In this document: positions 8,856-17,100 of the stretch, piece by piece | Numbering within the stretch: the first letter of the stretch is position 1 | How the letters are laid out: each line of letters opens with the position of its first letter | DNA from: JAUILA01 sp050289805 | GTDB taxonomy: Bacteria > Bacteroidota > Bacteroidia > Cytophagales > Cyclobacteriaceae | Assembly: GCA_050289805.1 (NCBI GenBank) | Contig: JBNKGL010000001.1 | Coordinates: 62,001 to 126,000 of the forward strand | DNA length: 64,000 bases | Direction of reading: 5' to 3' | Notes under the pieces: generated by a model | What the model saw: only the letters and a program-made list of their open reading frames with translations | The model's database searches: none | Told to the model about the DNA's origin: nothing | Program-made: the position numbers and the translations under genes

Positions 8856-10463
8856 ATGTTCAGGAATCTCTTATCTGTTTTCATAGCAATTACTCTGGTA
8901 TCACAACTACATGCACAGGAGAAACCAAGGCTGGTTGTCGGGATTGTAGTTGACCAGATGCGGATGGATTACATTTATCGTTTTCAGGATCGTTTTGGAA
9001 ATGATGGATTTCGAAGGCTGATGAGCGAAGGTTACACCTTTGACAATGCACATTATAATTATGTCCCAACGTCAACCGGGCCAGGCCATACATCGGTATA
9101 TACCGGAACCACCCCGGCAAATCATGGTGTGATTGGTAATTCATGGTATGACAAGGAAAATGATGCATGGGTATATTGTGCGGGAGATCAGAATTACAAT
9201 ACAGTAGGAGCTGATGACGACGATGGCAAAATGTCACCTCACAGAATGCTTACCACAACATTCACGGATCAGCTCAGGCTGGCATCACCCGAAAGCAAGG
9301 TAATAGGCATATCAATCAAAGACCGCGGGGCCATTTTTCCTGCCGGTCACCTGGGAAAAGCTTACTGGTACGACGGATCTACAGGAGATTTTATTACCAG
9401 CGACTATTACCATCAGGAACTGCCAAAATGGGTTGAGCGATTTAATAATAGAAAGCTTCCGGTAAAATACATGCGTCAAACCTGGAAGACACTTGAGCCA
9501 TTAAGCACGTATGAGGCCAGCGGTCCGGATGAAAGCCCGTATGAAATCGGACTCCTCGGGAAAACCACATTTCCCTATGACCTGTCCAAATCAGAAAGCA
9601 ACTCCTTTGGTTTGGTTCCGTCAACACCCTTTGGTAACGACCTGCTTACCGAATTAGCTTTGACCGCGATAAATGAGGAAGAGCTGGGGCAGGATGATGA
9701 ACGGATTGATGTGCTTGCGATAAGTTTTTCATCAACAGACTATATCGGGCATAATTTCGGCCCCCGGTCTGTAGAAGTGGAAGATACATACCTGCGGCTT
9801 GATCTGAACATTGCCACCCTTCTGAAAGAATTGGATGAAAAAGTGGGAAAAGGAAATTACACTGTATTCTTAACCGCAGATCACGGTGTAGCGGATGTGC
9901 CTAAATATCTGATGGATCAATCGGTTCCTGCTGGCTATTTGCGTGAAGATCCCGGAGTGAAGGAATATCTGTCGGAAATTCTCGGCGATGGAGAATGGGT
10001 TAAAAACATTTCGTCCGGACAGATTTTCCTGAATCATGAGCTTTTTGAAACAACAGGTAAATCAATTTCGGAAACACGTGAGAAAATTGCAGCATTTCTC
10101 CTGGAGAAGGAAGGCATTGGCTATGCATATACGGCGAACGATCTGATTACCTCATCTTTCGATGAAAAAGGCATAAAGGGGCAATTTGTCCGTGGATTTA
10201 ATTTAAAGAGGTCCGGAGATGTTCTTTTTGGGCTAGAGGCAGGATGGCTGGCATCGTCCAGGGATCAGGGATCCTCCCATGGCTCGCCCTTTAACTATGA
10301 CACCCATGTTCCTGTTATTTTCTTTGGTAAAAATATCAGGCAGGGACGGTCGGCAAATTATCGTACAGTCACTGATATCGCTCCGACAATTTCAGCGATT
10401 TTGTCAATCACAATTCCAAATGGGGCGACAGGGAATGCCCTGGAAGAAGTGATACAGCGGTAG
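8856..10463 (+). CDS. PafA-type alkaline phosphatase / nucleotide pyrophosphatase family
   Basis: A 535-residue secreted metal-dependent phosphatase of the alkaline phosphatase superfamily. A signal peptide (MFRNLLSVFIAITLVSQLHA) is followed by LVVGIVVDQMRMDY, which supplies the first zinc-binding Asp. The nucleophile Thr lies in the PTSTGPGHTSVYTG motif, as in PafA and other type I phosphodiesterase relatives (Thr rather than the Ser of E. coli PhoA). Further metal ligands appear in SSTDYIGHNFG and LTADHGVAD, and a late His in DTHVPVIFFG. All expected sites are visible. The likely role is release of phosphate from organic monoesters in the periplasm. The MFS gene follows 37 bases later and may be co-transcribed. 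Confidence 0.9.
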   Translation: MFRNLLSVFIAITLVSQLHAQEKPRLVVGIVVDQMRMDYIYRFQDRFGNDGFRRLMSEGYTFDNAHYNYVPTSTGPGHTSVYTGTTPANHGVIGNSWYDKENDAWVYCAGDQNYNTVGADDDDGKMSPHRMLTTTFTDQLRLASPESKVIGISIKDRGAIFPAGHLGKAYWYDGSTGDFITSDYYHQELPKWVERFNNRKLPVKYMRQTWKTLEPLSTYEASGPDESPYEIGLLGKTTFPYDLSKSESNSFGLVPSTPFGNDLLTELALTAINEEELGQDDERIDVLAISFSSTDYIGHNFGPRSVEVEDTYLRLDLNIATLLKELDEKVGKGNYTVFLTADHGVADVPKYLMDQSVPAGYLREDPGVKEYLSEILGDGEWVKNISSGQIFLNHELFETTGKSISETREKIAAFLLEKEGIGYAYTANDLITSSFDEKGIKGQFVRGFNLKRSGDVLFGLEAGWLASSRDQGSSHGSPFNYDTHVPVIFFGKNIRQGRSANYRTVTDIAPTISAILSITIPNGATGNALEEVIQR

Positions 10464-10500
10464 GAGTAATTCCCCCGTTAAACATTCTCAATTATAAACT

Positions 10501-11706
10501 ATGGGGGCAAGCCTTCGCTCATTTTTCAGTATTTATTCGCTTCAGTTCTGGCTGTTGTGCTTAAGCTCCTTCCTGTTTTTTGCGAGCTTCAACATGATCA
10601 TCCCGGAATTGCCTTCGTATCTCACCAGGATGGGGGGAGGAGAATACAAGGGTCTGATTATCTCACTCTTCACGCTTACGGCCATGATCTCAAGGCCTTT
10701 CAGTGGAAAGTTGACAGACCGTGTAGGGCGCATTCCGGTAATGGTATTTGGGGCGGGGGTCTCATTTATTATTGCTCTCCTGTACCCCGTGGTAACCTCG
10801 ATAGTGGGCTTCTTCATTCTTCGTTTTTTACACGGATTTTCGACAGGATTCAAACCGACGGGGACCGTGGCGTATATCGCTGATATCGTTCCGGATAACA
10901 GAAGGGGAGAGGCAATGGGGCTTTCCGGAGTTTTCGGGTCCATTGGAATGGCGAGCGGACCGGCATTGGGAGGGCAGCTTGTAATATCCTTTTCTACAGA
11001 TGTTATGTTTTATGTATCATCCGGGATGGCGATCATGTCTGTTCTGATCCTGATAGGAATGAAGGAGACCTTGGTAAATAAACAGAAGTTTCGCTGGGAA
11101 TTTATGCGGATTCATCGCAACGAGATCATTGATCTTAACGCAGTGCCCCCGATGATCTTCCTGTTCTTTTCCGTTTTTTCCTATGGAGTTGTGTTGACGA
11201 TTGTCCCGGATCTCACCGAATCGCTGGGTTTTCAGAATAAGGGAATCTTTTTTACAGTTTTTGTGGCGGCATCCATTGCAGTTCGGATTGTTGCCGGAAG
11301 AATTTCAGATCGCTACGGTCGGGAGCCGGTATTGGTGGCATCTGCACTTATTATTATGATCAGCATGATCATGATTGGTTTTGCCCAGAGTGCATTACTC
11401 TTTTTTGCCGGGGCAGTGGTATTTGGAATAGGTTCGGGAATTAATTCGCCCACCGTATTTGCCTGGACGGCCGACCTTTCTGATTTTCAAAACCGTGGAA
11501 AAGGTATGGCCACGATGTTCATAGGACTCGAGGCCGGCATTTTTGCAGGCGCTTTCATTTCCGGATGGATCTATGGTAATAAAATCAGCAATATCGGGTC
11601 GACATTCATCTTCGCTGCCTGGATGGCAGGAATGGCGCTGGTACTGCTGTTGTTGTACATGATATTCTGGAAGAAGAGAATAAATCTCGCTAAGAAAGCT
11701 ACCTAG
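10501..11706 (+). CDS. MFS transporter
   Basis: A 401-residue protein with twelve predicted membrane helices. It has the major-facilitator signature in the loop between helices 2 and 3 (GKLTDRVGRIPVM) and its repeat after helix 8 (GRISDRYGREPVL). A central cytoplasmic loop near residue 205 separates the halves. The pattern matches bacterial drug-efflux or small-solute MFS carriers; the substrate cannot be read from the sequence. It lies 37 bases after the phosphatase gene and ends just before a bidirectional terminator. Confidence 0.87.
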   Translation: MGASLRSFFSIYSLQFWLLCLSSFLFFASFNMIIPELPSYLTRMGGGEYKGLIISLFTLTAMISRPFSGKLTDRVGRIPVMVFGAGVSFIIALLYPVVTSIVGFFILRFLHGFSTGFKPTGTVAYIADIVPDNRRGEAMGLSGVFGSIGMASGPALGGQLVISFSTDVMFYVSSGMAIMSVLILIGMKETLVNKQKFRWEFMRIHRNEIIDLNAVPPMIFLFFSVFSYGVVLTIVPDLTESLGFQNKGIFFTVFVAASIAVRIVAGRISDRYGREPVLVASALIIMISMIMIGFAQSALLFFAGAVVFGIGSGINSPTVFAWTADLSDFQNRGKGMATMFIGLEAGIFAGAFISGWIYGNKISNIGSTFIFAAWMAGMALVLLLLYMIFWKKRINLAKKAT

Positions 11707-11740
11707 TACTGGTTGTATAATCAGTTTCTGTATAGACAAT

Positions 11741-11775
11741 AAAAAAGAGGCCGCCTTTTGAGACAGCCTCTTTTT
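11741..11775. terminator. Bidirectional terminator between MFS and GIN-domain genes
   Basis: A-run, GAGGC, a loop of about 14 bases, GCCTC and a T-run form a hairpin with A and T tracts on both flanks. It sits between two convergent genes and can serve both strands. Confidence 0.75.
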
Positions 11776-11801
11776 ATGACCTTGCTTTTGACCTTGAAGT
11801 A

Positions 11802-12503
11802 CTAGTCCATTTTGCGGATTTTTCCGCTTCCTGAGCTGTTGTTATTAAGTTTTTTAGGTTCTCCGGTATAATACACGCTGCCACTTCCGCTGATCCTGGA
11901 TTCAATGGATTCAGTAGCGTGGATATATACGCTGCCGGAACCTGAAATGTGCGCATCTACATTCTCAACCTTGAAATCTTTACCATCCACTTTACCAGAT
12001 CCGGATATGTGGCAGATCATGTTTCTTCCCGTTCCGCTCACCTGAACCTTTCCGGATCCTGAAACTGATACATCTACATCGGCTGAATTTACAGCGAGTT
12101 GGATTTCACCGGAACCGCTTACAGAAATATCGAGGTCATCTGTCTTGAATGTACCCTCTACTTCTAAATTGCCAGAGCCACTGACGCCCAGCTTTTCAAG
12201 GGAGGGCATGGTGATATAAACTTCATAACGACCCTTGCTGCTGCTCCACCAGCTATTGTTTTTTCTACCTATGTTCAGTGTATTGCCGCGAACATCAAAT
12301 TTCATTTCTTCAAAAAGTTCATCTGATCCTGAAAATTCCACACTGAATGTGGAGCCCTGCCTGATGTAAACGTTTCCTGATCCTCCCAGATTTACGCCTT
12401 CAAATCCTGAGACATTCACTTTTCTTCGATCCTGTGCCTGTGTTGATACTGCCAGTCCCACAAGAAGGAGCAATGCAGTAAATAGTATGTTGTTTGATTT
12501 CAT
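11802..12503 (-). CDS. Secreted GIN-domain (DUF2807) protein
   Basis: A 233-residue protein with a signal peptide (cleavage after about TQAQ, residue 24). The remainder is one putative auto-transporter adhesin head GIN domain, characterised by the opening GVNLGGSGNVYIRQG and by repeated SGSG turns (SGSGNLEV, SGSGEIQL, SGSGKVQV, SGSGKVDG, SGSGSVYI, SGSGSVYY, SSGSGKIR) spaced 18-25 residues apart. These mark successive rungs of a right-handed beta-helix. Proteins of this family are abundant in Bacteroidota envelopes, and their role is not established; adhesion or envelope-stress roles have been proposed. It appears monocistronic. Confidence 0.88.
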   Translation of the reverse strand: MKSNNILFTALLLLVGLAVSTQAQDRRKVNVSGFEGVNLGGSGNVYIRQGSTFSVEFSGSDELFEEMKFDVRGNTLNIGRKNNSWWSSSKGRYEVYITMPSLEKLGVSGSGNLEVEGTFKTDDLDISVSGSGEIQLAVNSADVDVSVSGSGKVQVSGTGRNMICHISGSGKVDGKDFKVENVDAHISGSGSVYIHATESIESRISGSGSVYYTGEPKKLNNNSSGSGKIRKMD

Positions 12504-12615
12504 TTGGTTGGTGCTTTTAATTGTCTATACTATAGACTGCATTTTTCACGAAAGGTTGCATAGCCCTGAAGATTTTCTGTATTTTGATTTGAAATCACAT
12601 GAATGAGGGAATAAG

Positions 12616-13509
12616 ATGCTTGCGATCCTGCTTTGTATACTCGCCAACGTTGGTATCTTCCTGGCATTCCGTCTTTTTCAATATTACAGGGTAAATACTT
12701 TCCAGGCGATTGTTGTAAATTACCTCACCTGCGTGGTGACAGGACTACTCTTTTCGGGATGGTCCAACGTGGCCACGGTACTGCAAGGCGAAATCAACTG
12801 GATCATCTGGGCTGTCGTGCTCGGCGGAATATTTATCGCCACCTTCTATTTAATGGCGCGCACTACCCAGGTTTACAGCATGACGGTGGCGTCGATATCC
12901 TCAAAAATGTCATTGATCATACCTGTCCTGTTTAGCCTTCTTATTTTGGGAACCCGGTCCCGTGATTATAATTTCCTTAATTACCTGGGGATGGCGGCGG
13001 CAATTGCAGCGATATTATTAAGTTCAATCCGGAAGAAATCTCAGGTGCAGGTAAAATCTGCCACCAACTCGTTCTGGTATCTTCCTGTGCTGGTGTTTCT
13101 GCTGGGAGGATTAATTGACACTACCTTAAATGTTGTAAATCAACAATACCTCAGTGAGCGGGAAGAAGGAGTATTCCCCATTATTATTTTTGGAACTGCG
13201 GGTTTAATCGGATTGGTAATCATTCTTTTTAAAGGGGCTCATTTCACCAGGCCAAGTGTGCTGGGAGGTCTGTTTTTGGGTATTGTAAATTATTTTTCGG
13301 TGTATTTTTTATTGATGGCACTTCGCCTTTTTGAGAATGACGGCGCCTATGTATACCCCATGATCAACGTGGGGATTATATTAATATCAGCCATAATATC
13401 AGCGATTTTTTTTGGAGAAAAGTTTACCCGTCTCAAAACTGCCGGGTTGTGCCTGGCCGTGATTGCAATCTTTTTATTATCCCATCAGGAGATGGAAGCA
13501 CTTTTATAA
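12616..13509 (+). CDS. DMT/EamA-family transporter
   Basis: A 297-residue, very hydrophobic protein with about ten membrane helices arranged as two five-helix repeats, the usual layout of the drug/metabolite transporter superfamily. The end of the second half (IISAIFFGEKFTRLKTAGLCLAV) is the characteristic EamA motif, with Gly-Glu before the last helix. The substrate is unknown. It is divergent from the GIN-domain gene. Confidence 0.82.
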   Translation: MLAILLCILANVGIFLAFRLFQYYRVNTFQAIVVNYLTCVVTGLLFSGWSNVATVLQGEINWIIWAVVLGGIFIATFYLMARTTQVYSMTVASISSKMSLIIPVLFSLLILGTRSRDYNFLNYLGMAAAIAAILLSSIRKKSQVQVKSATNSFWYLPVLVFLLGGLIDTTLNVVNQQYLSEREEGVFPIIIFGTAGLIGLVIILFKGAHFTRPSVLGGLFLGIVNYFSVYFLLMALRLFENDGAYVYPMINVGIILISAIISAIFFGEKFTRLKTAGLCLAVIAIFLLSHQEMEALL

Positions 13510-13664
13510 ATTTCCTGAATTACGACCTATGGATTGTCAATTACTGGTTTGACTCAAATCATAAACCGAGTTGACACCGCTCATAAGAGTCGTTGGCATA
13601 TATGGATAGCTTGGTAATTGCATATTAACACTATGCCAATTAGAAACCGATAAATTTCCGAGCC

Positions 13665-14027
13665 ATGTATGATCAAAAGATTCAACACACATTAGATTCG
13701 GCCGATGTGCATTTCAATGCCGCAAAAGAAGAGCTTTGCCGACCGGAAGAAGACGTAGTCCCCTATATGGTATGCAACAATGCCTATAAAGCCGTTGGGA
13801 AATATCTGACAGGCTTTTTATTAAAGAATGGTATAGAAATACATAATTCCATGTCGCTGGATGTTTTACTCAACCTGTGCAGGGATGTGGATCCAAAATT
13901 CAAGGACCTTCATTTATCACCCTTAATGCATACTGCGCATCCCGAAGATGTTTGGGTGAACATGCATACGGTTAGGAAATTCATTGACCTGGCGACACAA
14001 ACCAGGTTGATGGTAGGTGTCGAATGA
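13665..14027 (+). CDS. Small HEPN-like helical protein
   Basis: A soluble, helical protein of 120 residues. The layout resembles HEPN proteins: a first helix with ADVHFNAAKEEL, a second with VCNNAYKAVGKYLTGFLLKNG, a SLDVLLNLC segment and a final long helix (VNMHTVRKFIDLATQTRLM). The RxxxxxH nuclease motif of toxic HEPN RNases is not visible, so a ribonuclease toxin role is unlikely. No antitoxin-like partner is adjacent. It is 134 bases upstream of nifJ in the same direction and could be co-transcribed, but no functional tie is known. The fold assignment is an inference. Confidence 0.55.
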   Translation: MYDQKIQHTLDSADVHFNAAKEELCRPEEDVVPYMVCNNAYKAVGKYLTGFLLKNGIEIHNSMSLDVLLNLCRDVDPKFKDLHLSPLMHTAHPEDVWVNMHTVRKFIDLATQTRLMVGVE

Positions 14028-14160
14028 TATTTCATGCAACCACTACCCACATCTGAAAACATATCTGGATTCAATCCCGGGGACTTTCCGGGATTTCACC
14101 ATGTTCACATGGCTCAAAAAAATATTCATAATCTCCTGAAATCCATTAAAAGCGATCGTC

Positions 14161-17100
14161 ATGGACAAGAAAAATAATGTTAAGTATCCCGGTGTTCGGG
14201 TTGCAATGGATGGCAATACCGTTGCCATCATGTGTGAACGCGAATCAACCGACGCTGCCGGAGCGTTTCCGATTACCCCTTCCACACAGATGGGAGAATA
14301 CTGGGCCGAAGAGGCAGCAAAAGGCCATTTAAATATATCAGACCGTCCCCTGATATTCATAGAACCTGAAGGGGAACATGCCGCCGCGGCGGTAACAGCA
14401 GGATTGTCAATGACGGGCCTCCGTGCCGCGAATTTTTCTTCCGGGCAGGGTATCGCTTATATGCACGAATCGCTTTATGCGGCGGTTGGAAAACGGCTTA
14501 CCTATGTCCTGAATATCGGCGCCAGGGCAATGACGAAATCAACGCTCAATGTTCATGCCGGTCATGATGATTATCATGCCATTGATGACACCGGGTTTTT
14601 TCAGCTATTCGCGAAAAAGGCCCAGCACGTGGCCGATCTTAACATCATCGCACACCGAATTGCCGAACTGGCGCTGAACCCCGGTGTAGTGGCACAGGAT
14701 GGTTTTCTCACCACTCACCTGATTGAATCACTTCAATTACCCGAACGTGAGCTGATCATGGAATACCTGGGTCGTCCTGATGATATTATTAAAACTCCAA
14801 CCCCTGCACAGCGCATAATTTATGGTGAAACAAGAAGGAGAATCCCTGAATTGTGGGATGTGGACAATCCGGTCATGGCAGGAATCGTGCAGAACCAGGA
14901 TTCCTATATGCAGAGTGTAGCTGCGCAACGGCCATTTTTCTTTGACCATATTCGCGAAATTACAGACCAGGCGTTTGATGAATTCCATAAACTCACCGGC
15001 CGTAAATATGAGCGTGTAATGACCTACCGTGCCGAAGACGCGGATTATCTCATTTTGGGCCAGGGCAGTGTTGTTCCCAGCGCGGAAGTGGTCGTGGACT
15101 ATCTGCGTGAAACCCGTGGAATAAAAGTCGGTGTAGTTGATCTTGTCATGTTCCGGCCTTTCCCTGCCGACCTGGTCGGGAAAATCCTGAAAGGTAAGAA
15201 AGGCGTTACAGTCCTTGAGCGACTGGATCAGCCCCTGGCAGAAGATTCACCAATCCTGCGTGAAATCCGATCGGTCATGACCAAGTGCCTTGAAAACGGT
15301 TCCAACAAAAAAGAGCAGCCATATCCTGATTTGCCATCGTATGCATCAACCGATGTGCCTGCCCTGTATTCGGGTTCTTTCGGTATGGGAAGCCGTGACC
15401 TTCAGCCTGAAGGAATAATTGGTGCTATTGAAAACATGCTTCCCGATGGAAAGCGTAAAAAGTTATTTTATTTGTCGATCGACTTTATTCGTGATACTCC
15501 CATCACTCCTAAGCAGCGGGCCTACCAGGAAAGCATAGAGGAAGCCTATCCGCATGTGAAGGACCTGGCGATTCATGGATCTGAAAATCCGAACCTGATG
15601 CCCAAGGATGCCATTACCGTACGTTTCCATTCTATCGGCGGCTGGGGGGCTATCACAACGGGAAAAAACCTGGCCATGACATTGTTCGACCTGCTGGGAT
15701 ATGATATTAAAGCCAATCCCAAATATGGTTCTGAAAAGAAAGGACAGCCTACGACCTATTATCTGGCCGCGGCACCTGAGCCCATCCGCATGAACTGCGA
15801 GTATTATTTTGTAGACGTCGTCCTTTCACCGGACCCGAATGTTTTCAAGCATACCAATGCCCTTGCCGGATTGAAAAAAGGCGGAAGCTTCATTATTCAG
15901 AGTGATAAGAAAAATCCCGATGAGGTTTGGGCTGATATTCCAAGGCAATATCAAAAACTGATTGTCGAAAAAGACATACATGTCTTCTATATTGATGGAT
16001 TCAAGATCGCCCGTGAAGAGGCTACGGATACAGAGTTGCAACTCCGTATGCAGGGAATTGCATTCCAGGGAGCGTTCTTTGCCGCATCTCCGCTCATGCA
16101 AAAGTCCGGATTATCGGAAGTTGCATTACTGAAAGCAATTGAAGATCAGCTGCAGCACAAATTTGGTGGTAAAGGCCAACGGGTTGTGGATGATAATATG
16201 CGTGTGGTTAAGCGCGGTTTTGACGAGGTCCACGAAATCAAAAATAAAGTCGTGGGCGCCGAGCCTGACGCCAAAGCGAATGGCATGGAGATCGTTCAGA
16301 TCCCATCCATGATCAGGGATATTCCGAAAAGCGAATCGAATCTGAGTGATATTCATCGATTCTGGGAACAAACAGGGAATTTCTACCTGAAAGGTATGGG
16401 TAATGATAACTTAACGGATCCCTTCATCGGTATGAGCGTAATGCCTGCAGTTACCTCACTGTTCCGCGATATGACCGGAATTCGTTTTGAACATCCCGAG
16501 TGGATTCCGAATAATTGTACCGCTTGCGGTAATTGCTATACCGTCTGTCCGGACACCGCGATACCTGGTCTTGTGAGTGAGCTCTCCGATGTGCTGGATA
16601 CAGTGGTGAAACGCGTTAAAAAGGGTCACGAAAAGCTGGAATATCTTCCGAAGGCCGTCCGCAAGATGGAGCCAAGAATCCGCACACTGTTCAATGAACC
16701 CCATAACGGGGCAACGGTGAACAACCTGATCAATGACGTGATCGATGAAACGATAGCGGAGAATAAGAAGGATGATTCATTCATCCGTGAAATGGAATGG
16801 TTCAGGGATGAATTGGGAGACTTTCAATTTGCCCTTACCAGACCCTACTATGATCTTCCCGAAAAGGATCAACCCAATAATGGTGGTCTGTTCAGCATCA
16901 CGATCAATCCCAATACCTGTAAAGGCTGTATGGAATGTGTTGAAGTATGCGGCGATGATGCCCTCCGGCCAATTATACAGACCGAAGGTTCCATAGCAAG
17001 ACTCCGCGAGGAATGGGATTTCTGGGGAGATCTTCCCACAACTCCCGATAAATATAACCGGATCGATGACCTCGAAGAAAAGATCGGGCCTCTTGAAACA

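Noticed and set aside
13665..14027. HEPN-like protein as a toxin of a toxin-antitoxin pair
   Set aside because: The RNase motif is missing and no nucleotidyltransferase or other antitoxin gene is adjacent.
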